From positions 2,170,001-2,234,000 of the forward strand of contig OZ038440.1 in NCBI GenBank assembly GCA_964036275.1: DNA of 64,000 nt, in the 5' to 3' direction. Below, one piece after another: positions 19,229 to 29,755 of this stretch (position 1 is its first letter; each line of letters opens with the position of its first letter). The notes beneath the pieces are model-generated. The model did no database searches. It was given only the letters and a program-made list of their open reading frames with translations, and was not told the origin of the DNA. The DNA comes from Litoditis marina. Its lineage: Eukaryota; Nematoda; Chromadorea; Rhabditida; Rhabditidae. The translations under genes and the position numbers were made by a program.

Positions 19229-20230
19229 AGTATTACCACCATTCGAAAAAAATTACGTCAACATTGCAGTTCTAAAAACTTACTTTGTCTGCCCTTCAGA
19301 ATCCGAGAATACATCATGTTTGAATTAAGTTTCACCGTAAATCGACCATTTTTAAGAAACTTTCAGCATTCGAAAACATATTTCACGTCAATTTTTTTTA
19401 AAGTCCACGTCATCTGAGATCTGGCCTCCTGAATTCCAGAATATGTCATATTTAGATAAAGTTTCATCGTTAATATACCATTTTTGAGATATTTTCACAT
19501 TTAAAAATATATGTGACGTCAACTTTGCACTTTTCAAAAATGACGTCATCTGGTCTCCAGAATCCCAGAATACGTCACTCTTTGATTGAGTTTCACCGTT
19601 GATTGACCCTTTCTAATATTACCATTATTTGAAAATATATGTGACGTCAACTTTGCACTTTTCAAAAATGACGTCATCCGGCTTTCAGAATTCCAGAATA
19701 CGTCATGTTTAGATGCAGTTCCACCGTTAATACCCCACTTGCCAACTATTATTATCATTTGTGAACATATTTGACGTCAACTTTGAACTTTCGAATATGA
19801 CGTCATCTGGCTTTCAGAATCCCAGAATACGACACCTTTCGATGGAGCTCCATCGTTAATAACCCACTTGCCAACTATTGTCATCATTTGGAGAAATATT
19901 TGACGTCAACTTTGCACTTTTTCAGTATTACGTCTCCTGGCCTCCAGAATCTCAGATAACGACATGTTTAGATGAAGTTCTATCGTTATTAAACCAGTCG
20001 CCCACTATTATTATCATTTGAAGAATAATTTGACGTCAACTTTTTACTTTTGAAATTTGACGTCATCTGGCATTCAGAATCCCGGAATACGACACCTTTC
20101 GATGAAGATCCATCGTTAATAACCCACTTGCCAACTATTGTCATCATTCGGAGAAATATTTGACGTCAACTTTGCACTTTTCAAAGATGACGTCATCGGG
20201 TCTCCAGAATCCTGAATGACGTCACCGATA
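19229..20230. repeat. about eight ~129-bp tandem units rich in TGACGTCA
   Basis: Units with TTTGACGTCAACTTTGCAC ... TGACGTCATCTGG ... CCAGAATACG start near 19514, 19642, 19772, 19902, 20031 and 20161, with two more diverged ones before. Each has paired GACGTC palindromes about 25-30 bases apart. No coding signal. It is part of the insertion splitting the capsid gene. Confidence 0.8.
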
Positions 20231-20792
20231 GAATACTTTTTACTTATATTAAAGTCACGATGGTATCATATTTAGATTTTCATCGAAATCGGTCAGTGTT
20301 ACCCTAAGTTACAAGAGTTTGCATAACCGACCTGACAGAGAGAGCGAGAGAGTGCACAAAATGGAGAGACGCAGAGGCATTTATTTCGAAAGGTCGTAAC
20401 TTGGTGAAAAATATTTTTTTTTCAAAAAAAAAAATTGCGCTCATTCCGTTTTTATACGAGTTCTATTATTACTACAAATTTAAGCCAAATCTGGTTAGTT
20501 GTGGCAGAGATAGCATCACAGCACGCCATGACGGAAGGAAGGAAGGAAGGAAGGACACACGACGGAAGTTGGCGCTCTTGATGAAGCGAAAACATCATAA
20601 CTTGGCTCAAACTCAACCGATTTCGTTCAAATTTGGAACACAATTTGCAAATATGCTGTAAAAACTTCCCAAGTTCGTAAAAGTTCTGTTTTGCGAATTT
20701 CAGCCTTTTTATGGGAAAACTAAAAAAACGGAGGCGCGCATTAGCCGGACCAAAGACAAATCTCCCACAGCGCTTCGCGCTGCGCGCGATTG
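20231..20792. repeat. repeat tail module with GCGCTTCGCGC hairpin (second copy)
   Basis: It contains a GAGAGCGAGAGAGTG stretch, CAAATTTAAGCCAAAT, a GGAA mini-array (20532-20552), ATCATAACTTGG, then ACCAAAGACAA and the hairpin AGCGCTTCGCGCTGCGCGCG. The part order equals 3150-3497, although the tandem arrays attached to the two copies differ in unit. Confidence 0.65.
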
Positions 20793-21543
20793 AATTGGTT
20801 TTTGCATTAGAGACTTTTCTATCGAATTCATATAGCCGTCTGCAAGATCGTATTCGTTTAGAGGAACAAATGCGTCTTAAATCCTAAACTTGGGTGTATT
20901 AGCACCATCCAAATCTTCCAGAAGAAATTCAGACGAGTTTGTATAAACAGTTAGACGAACATCGAGAAAGTTGATTAAAAGCTTGTTTTGAGAGGCCAGA
21001 TCTATAGGTAGTCTACATTCGCATGATTTTCCATTTTCAGTCAATCGGGCTCTCGCAATATGTCCTGTCTGGTGATGATCATCGTATTTCTCATCGCTTG
21101 CGTATCCCGCCACACTGAGTGTATTATTCTTGGCTTCTCTATTCAAGGTAAGTTCATTTTCTAGGAAATACCGGTACGCAGTATTGACACTGCTCGATTC
21201 CACAATTTGGGAGTTTATATGTAGTACATACTGTTTTGCAATAGCTCCCGCAATACCCTGAATGGGCGCGTGAATGGGATTCGTAGCCCCTGTAGCATCT
21301 TTTGTGGGTATTTTTTTATCTTTTTGGTCAGTGAGATTGAATTTCCATACAAGCCAAGAACGCTTGAGATTTATATAAGATTTTGAGTTACTTGCCAGTT
21401 GGAATTCAAAAGGTCCGTTCGAATCGGGGGTGAGAGTGTTTTTTAAATTGATTCTAGTCCATCTACAGTTTTGCACTCCCACTTGGGAGCCAGGCATACT
21501 GTGAAGATCAAGCTCGGGCAAGATAGCTTGACTACTTTTTGGA

Positions 21544-21936
21544 TCAATTAACTGGAGCATTAAGAAGATGCAACCGTTTCTTAGACGAACTTCGTTTAGA
21601 GTGAAATATTCCGATTGGGGTTTTCTTCCGTTTACCTAAGCCTGTTAGGTTTTTTACCGCTTGTCTTCCATGCTTTCTAGTAGATTCACCGAATTTTTCA
21701 CCAGAAACCACATCTTGTACAATATTTTTACCTGTACTCAAAACCTCTTTTCCTAGTGGGGATCTGAAAAAGGTTGGGAGCATGCCAAGTACTGTAGCTA
21801 GTATCCCCCCTAAACCCCGCCCCCGCATCCCTCCGCGCTGTCGAGGCATCCCGATGAAGCGGCCATTTCCATTTTGGTCTCCTATCAGTAGGCTGTCCCA
21901 AGGAACTGAGTTAATATCTAGTTGCACGAAAGGCAT
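21544..21936 (-). CDS. Maverick minor virion protein, Gly/Arg-rich
   Basis: 130 codons. The N-terminus MPFVQLDINSVPWDS is followed by RQRGGMRGRGLGGILATVLG, then a helical stretch GKEVLSTGKNIVQDVVSGE and a basic tail with KKRKK-like runs. This layout, a Gly-rich hydrophobic centre, a VLSTG..IVQDV helix and a basic C-terminus, matches the small core protein next to the capsid gene in Polintons and adintoviruses, sometimes compared with adenovirus pX or pVI. It lies upstream of the capsid gene with a 17-base overlap and diverges from the protease at 21974. The frame is intact. Confidence 0.75.
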   Translation of the reverse strand: MPFVQLDINSVPWDSLLIGDQNGNGRFIGMPRQRGGMRGRGLGGILATVLGMLPTFFRSPLGKEVLSTGKNIVQDVVSGEKFGESTRKHGRQAVKNLTGLGKRKKTPIGIFHSKRSSSKKRLHLLNAPVN

Positions 21937-21973
21937 TATTACACAAACGACCGCACGCTAGCGAGTAGGTACA

Positions 21974-22432
21974 ATGTATGCCAGCGATATAGAGCTGATG
22001 CTCAATAAGGATAGAGTCGCCTCTAAATTATTTAGAGGTGTGTATGCATGCGACCGTATTCAAAATTTTAATGAAAAGGAGTATTTTGTAGTGGTGAATA
22101 CCGCTCCCTCTGGGAGTGAGGGAGTTCACTGGCAACTAATATACGTAAAAGGTGAAACCTGCTACTTTTTCTGTTCACTAAGCCAAAAACCGAGGAAAGA
22201 CATTCACAACTATGTGAACCAATACGCGAGAGTCGTTTTCAATAGGTGTAGACCTCAAAAGGGTAATGAACTAACTTGTGGCGGCTATTCCATTTTTGTG
22301 GCATGCATGATGTCCCGCAAACATTCCTTCAAAAACATTTGCAGTCTTTTTGATACGATAAAGAAAGATGATGTGTTCATACGAAACTTTTTGGAGAAAT
22401 CATTTGGATATAAGTTTGACTCCGTTTCATGA
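21974..22432 (+). CDS. Maverick adenain-like cysteine protease, acidic residue missing
   Basis: 152 codons, near the usual length for adenain-like proteases that mature the capsid. His52 lies in GVHWQLIYVKG, Gln95 in RCRPQKG and the nucleophile Cys102 in ELTCGGYSIFVACMM. The family normally has an acidic residue in the FFDS-type motif after the His; here residue 67 is Cys (CYFFCSLSQKP). The frame is otherwise open and well preserved. Activity is therefore doubtful, though a substitute residue cannot be excluded. The gene diverges from the minor virion protein; the start at 21974 is the only ATG ahead of the conserved block. Confidence 0.88.
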   Translation: MYASDIELMLNKDRVASKLFRGVYACDRIQNFNEKEYFVVVNTAPSGSEGVHWQLIYVKGETCYFFCSLSQKPRKDIHNYVNQYARVVFNRCRPQKGNELTCGGYSIFVACMMSRKHSFKNICSLFDTIKKDDVFIRNFLEKSFGYKFDSVS

Positions 22433-22469
22433 TCATTTAATCATCTGATTCCATCGTGAGCGGCCGGTT

Positions 22470-22853
22470 ATGCATTCTCTCTGTTCTTCCTATTGTACTA
22501 TTTGTGACAAGTTTTTTTCTTCCAAACAGAGAAGACTATCTCACAATCGTGTGCTCCCTTCCAAAGTTGAAGTTCCCCCTTTGAATCTTTCTCACGATGA
22601 ATTCATTGCTCGTTTCAAGAATCACCCTTCCTATCTCAAGCGTATGAAGACTGATGTTTCCAATCTCATCAATACAATAGTTCCCACGACTGAAAAAGAT
22701 GTTGAAACCCAAACGGTTCTTTCTGGAAGCGAAAAAAGGACTGAAGATGTTTTGCCCAAGAAAAGAAAAGCTGTCAAAGTTATTGGAAATTCCCCTAAGA
22801 AGAGAAATGATTATGATACTAAGTTTGTAACCTATGTTTTTTATTCCAAATAA
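22470..22853 (+). CDS. Maverick basic protein with partial zinc-finger motif
   Basis: 127 codons, starting 37 bases after the protease. The N-terminus has C-x2-C and a following H (YCTICDKFF..KQRRLSH), a partial C2H2-like finger. The middle is helical (LSHDEFIARFKNHPSYLKRM). The C-terminal half has LPKKRKAVKV, close to a classical nuclear localisation signal, and a second PKKR. It ends 10 bases before the RING gene start. A DNA-binding or core protein is plausible; I do not recognise the family. Confidence 0.5.
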   Translation: MHSLCSSYCTICDKFFSSKQRRLSHNRVLPSKVEVPPLNLSHDEFIARFKNHPSYLKRMKTDVSNLINTIVPTTEKDVETQTVLSGSEKRTEDVLPKKRKAVKVIGNSPKKRNDYDTKFVTYVFYSK

Positions 22854-22863
22854 ATATTTCAGA

Positions 22864-24020
22864 ATGCCCCGTCGTTCCTATAGATCTCTTCCACGCAATG
22901 CCACATTACATGAACACCGTGTGGTAAGTATTAGAAAGATTGCATGTATTCGCGCGTATAGGGGCAGTGAGCGAGAGCGCGAGAGAAAGAGATATGCTTT
23001 TCGCCCATCTTTTCAGGCAGAGAGTCAGAGGAATAGAGAGAGGTACTCTTTGCACGTAGGCAGAGACGGAGAGAAATAGCCTGTAGCGCGCCTAAACAGT
23101 GAGAGAAAGAGCGAGTAGATTGCGGCCAGCTGGCGAGTGAGAGAGAGAGGTATAGAGAGGGCGAAAGAGAACAGCGTATTGGAAAATGATCCTGAAATAT
23201 TTAGTTACAGAGAAGAGTTCGCGATGATGGGTGGAGGGCACCACATGTGATACCGTTGGAGCCAGTCGAGGTAAATAATTTTTCAAACTGTAAATGATGA
23301 AAACTGGTGAAAAATGAAAACGAGCTTTTTTTTCAGTTTCCTACTTTGGATGAACTGATTAACATGCCTCTCGAGGATCTCATAGAACAGTTGGTGGGCC
23401 CGGCCGTACGAGCTCACAATGAGTCCATGTTGGATATCGTAAGAGAGGACCAGCTGGACCGGGATAATCTGCCCCCAATGATTATGGGGGGAGGCGTGGA
23501 GTGTTGTGTATGTTTTTATTGATATTATTCTTTGATCATTAAAAAGGGAAAAGAAAATGGAAAGTATAAACCTGTTTAATAGTTGAATGGGATAGAGAAC
23601 TGTATTTTGCTAGTGTTTACCAAAGTATGACTTGACTATAACTATGTTAACGTTCAACCGATATCTATGTTTTGAGTTACAGAGCTGCATGGAAAACCCT
23701 TTGCGTCAGTTTCGACGTGGCTGTGTGGCTGGTTGTAGGATCACCGTGTGTATTCGGTGCATTGAGATGTTCAAGAGGTCCAACCTCAACACCTGCCCTG
23801 GATGTCGAGCCGCAATTGGGGATTTCCAAGGTGAGATAACATTATTCACCATAAACGGGTAGTGTACGACACCTTAATATTGTTTTTGGTTAGTAAGCAG
23901 CTGTTTTCAGCTTGGAAAGATGGCAAGATCGGGCCAGTGCAAGAAGTGACTCCACAGAAAACGGAATCAGAGAAACCGGAGAAGGAGGTCGTTGGAGGCC
24001 GGAATCTCTTCAAATCGTAA
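22864..24020 (+). CDS. Maverick RING-like zinc finger protein, four exons, intact
   Basis: Exons 22864-22923, 23337-23507, 23683-23830 and 23911-24020 join in phase to 162 residues with GT/AG borders. Residues 75-79 give the first Cys pair (ECCSC), followed by CVAGCRITVCIRCIEMF and TCPGCR, spacing that fits a RING-type finger with Cys in place of the usual His. The C-terminal tail is Glu/Lys-rich and ends NLFKS. RING proteins usually act as ubiquitin ligases with an E2 partner; that role is inferred. It has three introns, more than its viral-type neighbours, and no stop or insertion, which could mean host origin or later capture. Intron 1 is GA-rich. Confidence 0.7.
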
Positions 24021-24168
24021 TATATGCATAAAAGTAGTTTATCTGAGTATTATTGTAGTTTAGTAGTACGTAATATTCAGTTAATATGAGTATAATTGTA
24101 GTTTAGTAGTACGCAATAAAACTTAGTGGCGTGTGTTTTTGATACAGAAAACTGGTTATACACAATAT
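24021..24168. terminator. shared 3' region of RING gene and polymerase
   Basis: Convergent 3' ends. A 46-bp imperfect direct repeat (GTATTATTGTAGTTTAGTAGTACG / GTATAATTGTAGTTTAGTAGTACG) holds the plus-strand signal AATAAA at 24116-24121. Confidence 0.45.
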
Positions 24169-27100
24169 TTATTCAATAAAACCATAGGGTAAAGTACAAT
24201 AGTCCGAATCATATCTTATTTTGTTCATGACCGGCTTCAAGCTCTTCTCCTGTTCCTTGGTGAACACACGTCCTAGCTTCTTCACGATCTGTGCACGACT
24301 CGTAGTAATCTTCATTGTTTCTGCTTCTTTCACTAGTTTTTCAACTTGCTGCAACATACTTTCGAAATTCACCTGGCCCACGGTTTGCGTATCCAACGTA
24401 ATCCCGCGCGCTTTCACAACATCAGGCTTTCGAATATTCTCCGAGTTCTCGATTTGGTAGGAGTAGACTTTTGCACCAGTGCTGACAAATCTGGAAATAT
24501 GAAATCCTTCTGGTACTTCGCTTTGCCATTTTCCCAGGTAGGCGCCGCGTAGATCATCCAAATTATCCTTTCCAGGTTCAGATATCATTACCACTGAATC
24601 AGTATCACAATAGAGAGCGCGCTTTCATAGTCTGTGGAGTGCTTCCCATAACATCAATCGTCCCATTGTGGTAGTTATCGCCGCAATCGCGCAATTAGTG
24701 AAAGGTTGCGGAGTGTGATAGATCTCTTTTTCCTTGTATGAAACCATTAGCATGTTTCCGAAATCATTCATACCGGTAACTTCAATGGTTTCATCATTGA
24801 AAGCCCAGCCGATATCATTATCCGAGTCCATGTCGTAGAAAGTGGTTTGCACTTTTCCTGGTCTCTCCGCAAACTTTCCCCATGAAGAGTTGATGGCCAG
24901 CTTGCTGATCGTCCGAAGAGGTAAGTTTTTTCGAACTTTGGCCTTGTCCACGAGAATTCCTTCCTTTTCGTGCAGATCGCTTATCAGCTGATCTTTTTCT
25001 TCTTCAGTCATATCGGAACGCGGCCATCCACTAGATTCCATTTTGACTTTGATGAAATCGTTCAAAAACTTCTTGAATAGAGTTTTATCCCACTTTTCAC
25101 TGGGCCAATGCCAAACCTCGTAAACTCGGAGAACTTTGTATTTATGTTCTAATGCTTTTTCCAGTTCAGCCTGAAAGATCGTGACATGCAAATATCGATC
25201 TTCGTCCTTGGTATGGCTGCACGCGGTGTTTTCCTGCGCAATAGCACACGAACGGCAGAGAGGGAAGAGAAGCTTGTTATCATGCCGCATTGGAACGATT
25301 GGATGACAAAGGTCAGTCGGGGGTACAATATCGACCATGTAGAAACCATTATACGGTAGCGGCAATACGATGGGCGCGATTTCGCTGGTAATTACGGTAG
25401 GTTGCCCCTTTGGCATCGGAGTATTTGCAAGTACATAGGGATACATACTATTCACATCAAGATGATCAATTGTTTGTCCTTTCGAAACGTCTGGTTCAGC
25501 TTTCAGAACGAAATTCTGAGTGCGACCCCCGCAGAAACCATCACGAACAGCCAGGCGTCGATGGTGTAGAACACTTTTGAAAAACCTCTTCATTTCCCGG
25601 TTAGTGTCAAGCTCCGCGTTGATATCGTGTTCCCAAACAATTCGCAGGTTGTAACCGCTTTGCTGTATTATCTCCAATCGGGCCATTGTTTCCTCGTAGA
25701 CATCTTGCATGGTTTTGTAGTAGAAAGGATGTTGAATATGAGGACGTGTGTGAATTTTACATCCATGAACCCAACATCCCAGAACTTCGTAGACAGTATT
25801 AGTAGCAGCATGGTAAGCATCAACCTTGATTTTCTTGTTGTTGTGATGGAAATAGTATTCACCACCGCGAAGAATGTACTGTAGTTCAATACCCTCCTGG
25901 TGCTCTATCCATTTGATGTAGTTGATGGCCAGTTTTGATTGAACATCGTTCGAGTGATATCCATTTTCAGGTAGAATTCCAACTTGTCCAGGCTTCATAT
26001 GCTTGTGCTTGATGAGGAAGAAACTGAAGGAAGCAAATGTACACGAGTGGATTATTGGATTAAAGCCGGTCATATCCAGACTTGCACTCATGTACCGAGC
26101 AATTCCGTGATGGAGAAGAGCAACGTCATTTTCACAATACGAATGGAGCTCCGCGTCGAAGTTGAACGGTTGGTGTTTGTTTTCCTTATACCATTTCATG
26201 AAAGCTTTGTTGGCATCGGCCTTCATGTTGTTTGGAGAATACATTTCAAGAGGGGGTAGACCAGGTAGGGTTTTTCCATAGTTATCCGGGTGATTGTAGA
26301 GATACGGAAACGTTACTTTCTTCATATCTTCGAAACCGAATGCCTTTGGTAGACTTGAGAGAGCCATGGGTAGGAAAAGACAAGAGTCCTTGAATTTGAG
26401 GTTGTTGTACTTATCTTCTTTACCAGCTTTGACTTTCAACTGGAATATTTTCAGACCATTCTTCACAATTGCCGGCTTGATGTTCCTGCGGAGAAGTGGC
26501 TGAATGATGAAGTGAAGATCAAACCTAGACGCATTGTGCGCAATGACCAGAGCTCCATCAAGCGATTTGTCGTAAAGAAGAAAGTGAAGAAACTCATTGA
26601 CAACCGCATCCTTTTCATCGTGAACGTTTTCCTGTTTGAAATATCCTTTTCTGCATGGTCCACAGTTATCGCATGGTTCTTCAATGGGTTGTGTGAAACA
26701 GCCGTGACACATGATTGAGTAGCAAACATAGTTGGCCCACTGTTCACAGTAGTCCTTCACATCAGTCGAATCATCCAGTAGAACAGTTTCGAAATCGTAG
26801 GCAACCATTTTGAATTTTGACTGTTTTTCAATTTTTTTCTGTATATCCTTTTCAGTTGGAGGAATCCATCAGCAATCATGCGTGAGCGGATTCACATGAC
26901 TGCAACAATTTGAACAATATACATTATTGCCGCAAATGTGTGGTTCTCGCAAGTTCTCGGGACGGTAGTAGGCATCACATTCCGGACATCTTTTGAATCG
27001 GTCGCATGTTGATCTTCCCGCGCGGCCATTCAGGGTCTTTTTGTGCGCATCAAAACATTCGTGTAAGTAGAACGTCACGTTACAATCGGAGACTGCTCAG

Positions 27101-27831
27101 GTGATACGGTCAAAACTATGAAAAAAGCTAGTAACTTACCGCGTCGTGCAGATAGACTGCAATCTTATGAATCTCCTGATGTCCTTGCACATAACTATCG
27201 GCGAGCTCGAAAGCTCGCTCCTTATTGAGCGGCTCAGACGGCTCAGAGGTGGTCCGACCTTAAAATAAAATTGAAAAAAGATTATTGGAATATAAGAGGA
27301 ATACAACTGATTTGGTTATGTTTCATATTATAGTAACTGGGCACTGGTCCAAATACGATTAACTTTTTCATAGTTCAATCGTTTAAGATAGAAAGATATT
27401 AGTTTTAGAAAGAGATGCAGAGAGAAATATGAGTTTTTGAAAGAGATGCAAAGAGAAATATGAGTTTTTTTTTTCAAAATCAAAAACTATTCATCGCTCA
27501 GCTTTTGATTTTTTTTTTCAAAAATAATTTTCTCTATCAAAAAATACTTGTATCTGACATTTACGGAGTTAATCATTCAGAAACTTGATTGTTCGTAGAA
27601 ATACTATAGTCATAAACATGCGCGTGCAATGTTTCACAGTTTCACCTTTTTGTTCATCACGTTTTAGATTCTTAGTCAAATTGAGCTGGTTTCCTTAAAT
27701 TGATCAAACACACCTGTCTGGAGGTCCACCACACTTATCACAAACTGCAAGTTGCCGTTGAAATACGGCTCAGGGTGCTTCTTGAACACCACTTGGCACG
27801 GGCGCTTGGCGGGGGCAGAAGTGGTGACCAT
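24169..27831 (-). pseudogene. Maverick protein-primed DNA polymerase B, with two in-frame TGA stops
   Basis: Exon 1 is 27714-27831, exon 2 is 27140-27258 and exon 3 runs from about 27098 to 24169. The phase of the last junction does not fit as read, so a small indel is possible. Exon 3 has a Cys/His-rich zinc region (CPECDAYYRPENL, CSNCCSH), an in-frame TGA at 26869-26871, then exonuclease motifs DFET, HNASRFD and YCEND. Polymerase motif A is DVNSMYPYV, motif B KLAINSSWGKF and motif C YCDTDSVV. A second TGA at 24625-24627 lies just before motif C. The EVLGCWVHGC block is characteristic of Polinton polymerases. All catalytic residues remain, but both stops lie ahead of motif C. Confidence 0.93.
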
Positions 27832-28082
27832 TCTGCAGCAAGAACATATATGTTTATTTCATGAAAGAGAAATACATTAATGTTTAGAAGGAGTTTGCGG
27901 TAAAAATAAATTTTGTGGTAAAGTGGAACTGTAAGGTATAAACGCGCTCCGAAGGAGCCTTGTAGACGCAAAAATGTTTGACTGTGAAAGTAACAAAAGG
28001 TGCGGAGAAGTGCCAAAAACAAAGGCTGGTGCCCTTTAGCGCCCATTCAGGAAAATCTCTACCTCCGCTGGGACGGAACAAA

Positions 28083-28542
28083 GAAGAGAAAACCGTTTCT
28101 TTTATACACGTGTGTCACGTGACACGTGACAACACGTGACACAACACGGGTGTCACGTGTGTTCACTTAGAATAGGGGACGATTGGGGGACGATTTTAAG
28201 ATTTTTTCAAATTTGATATTTTAATTGATTTTAATTGATTTCAAAAACTCACGTCTGGGTGACATGTCACGTCTGGGGGACGTGCGACGATTGGGGACAT
28301 CTCACGTTTGGGTGTCACGTCGTAGAGAGTAGAATAGAATCTGTCACGATTGGGGGACATGCGACGATTTTTTCAAATTTGGTATTTTAATTGATTTCAA
28401 AAGTCACGTCTGGGTGACATGTCACGTATGGGGGACGTGCGACGATTGGGGGACATCTCACGTTTGGGTGGCACGTCTTAGAAAGTAGAATAGAATCTGT
28501 CACGATTGGGTGACATGTCACGTTTGGGTTACATACACTACT
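28083..28542. repeat. Maverick right terminal inverted repeat
   Basis: Inverse of 4709-5778 but shorter: about two of the 155-bp units instead of nearly six. The inner end (AGAGAAAACCGTTTC) and CACGTG-rich block match the left arm. Between 27832 and 28082 no gene is seen; this is the probable polymerase promoter region. Confidence 0.92.
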
Positions 28543-28548
28543 GCCATG
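28543..28548. repeat. Maverick target-site duplication, right (GCCATG)
   Basis: Matches 4703-4708 exactly. Confidence 0.93.
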
Positions 28549-29152
28549 CTATGACAATTCTCATGGGACTTTGCCGTGGAAAATCTGGTACCAAGTCTTG
28601 CGGTAACGAACTCCGAACTTAGTACCCCCCTAAGTCCCATACTTCCAAAACGAAACTTCTTTATCTTTCAACGGAATATCAAGAAATATATGCATTTAGA
28701 TCTAATTTCCTCACCAGTTTTCATTTGTTCATTCAAATTTCAATTTTATCCACTCCAAACTTCTGTTTTGCTGCTTCGAAGACTCAAAAACTGGCGCGTT
28801 GCATTGATTCTTCGAGCCAATCAGGAGCCAATAAGCCACGCCCCCTTATGTCCCCCTCTAACTACCCCAGGTTCTGTCTGAGTGAGGCCTACGTAGAACT
28901 TACTACTTACAGAATATACAGAACAAATAAAAAAATCCTCAAGAGAAGTCGGTGTGGTTGTTTCGGCACGAGTTGCCGAGAACAATTTTAGAGCTTGATT
29001 GTTTCTCACTTTCAAATTGCTCAACATTGAATGAGAAATAAAAAGCGCGCTAAACAAAGACAACATCTGGGATGGGGCATCGTCATGCCTCAATCCCACG
29101 ACTCGTTACAAAATAACTATCACCGAGACACAAAGAGATTCACTAAAATAGG
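28549..29152. other. flanking DNA without recognised gene
   Basis: No supported gene or repeat. Open frames here are short and lack splice support. A stop-rich sequence leads into the microsatellite. Confidence 0.4.
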
Positions 29153-29513
29153 CTTTCTCTTTCTCTTTCTCGTTCTCTTACTCTTACTCTTTCTCTTTCT
29201 CTTTCTCTTTCTCTTTCTCTTTCTCTTTCTCTTTCTCTTTCTCTTTCTCTTTCTCTTACACTTTCTCTTTCTCTTTCTCTTTCTCTTTCTCTTTCTCTTT
29301 CTCTTTCTCTTTCTCTTTCTCTTTCTCTTTCTCTTTCTCTTTCTCTTTCTCTTTCTTTTTCGCTTTCTCTTTCTCTTTCTCTTTCTTTTTCTCTTTCTCT
29401 TTCTCTTTCTCTTTCTCTTTCTCTTTCTCTTTCTCTTTCTCTTTCTCTTTCTCTTTCTCTTTCTCTTTCTCTTTCTCTTTCTCTTTCTCTCTCTCTCTCT
29501 TTCCCTTTCTCTT
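29153..29513. repeat. (TTTCTC)n microsatellite, about 360 bp
   Basis: A nearly uninterrupted hexamer array with a few variants (CTTACA, CTTTTTCG) and a short TC run at its end. Long open frames across it on both strands are artefacts of the period. Confidence 0.95.
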
Positions 29514-29639
29514 TGCCTGGTTGATCACCCATGCTTATAAGCCTTCCCTCGTATCTGTAATGCAATCTATAAAGAAACAGAAACGGCACTGACGTCATGG
29601 TACGTGACGTCAGTCTGGGAGATTACGGTAACTGGTAGA

Positions 29640-29755
29640 GGATGGTATAGATTATATAGACCTATTTCTGCACACACAGCGAAAGGTAAGATAGACAGTA
29701 CCCTCCCGCCTTACCGTTGGCGACGACAATATACGTACAGCTCTCGCCTGTATCT
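29640..29755 (-). repeat. fragment of the tRNA-containing short element
   Basis: CACACAGCGAAAGGTAAGAT, ACAGTACCCTCCCGCCTTAC and CGTTGGCGACGACAATATA match the head of the copies at 51826, 52486 and 56235. The tRNA-like half is absent. Confidence 0.6.

Larger units (their letters stand above)
17866..21560 (-). pseudogene. Maverick major capsid protein (double jelly roll), split by a 2.4-kb insertion
   Basis: The N-terminal part runs from 21560 (MLQLIDPKSSQAILPELDLH) to an in-frame TAA at 20877-20879 and about 28 open codons beyond. Insertions fill 18417-20792. The C-terminal part resumes near 18416 and ends at 17866, with CPKRVTIGLVSADAYNSSY, KSPFNFQHFNL and a final region with DSNRNPHID, all hallmarks of Polinton capsid proteins. 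Removing the insertion leaves roughly 440-450 codons, a little short for the family. It would form the capsid shell. The gene start overlaps the end of the minor protein at 21544-21936 by 17 bases. Confidence 0.92.
4709..28542. mobile_element. Maverick/Polinton DNA transposon (virus-like), complete but inactivated
   Basis: The element spans 23,834 bp, bounded by inverted repeats starting AGTAGTGTATG and a 6-bp duplication. The expected gene set is present: protein-primed polymerase B, rve integrase, packaging ATPase, adenain-like protease, double-jelly-roll major capsid and penton-like protein, plus small virion proteins. About 7.7 kb is later nested insertion, so the native length was near 16 kb, normal for the class. 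At least five in-frame stops, one frameshift and the insertions mean it cannot supply its own enzymes. The outer 200 bp of the two terminal repeats are nearly identical, so arrival or repeat homogenisation was recent. No gB-like fusogen, known from some Caenorhabditis Mavericks, is seen. Confidence 0.95.

Noticed and set aside
20401..20661. Plus-strand Lys-rich frame in the capsid-gene insertion
   Set aside because: It runs over homopolymer A/T and a GGAA mini-array in a repeat module that also occurs at 3150-3497 without an equivalent frame.
29153..29540. Long open frames of Phe/Leu or Arg/Glu repeats across the hexamer array
   Set aside because: They follow from the six-base period and have no start, splice or composition support as genes.
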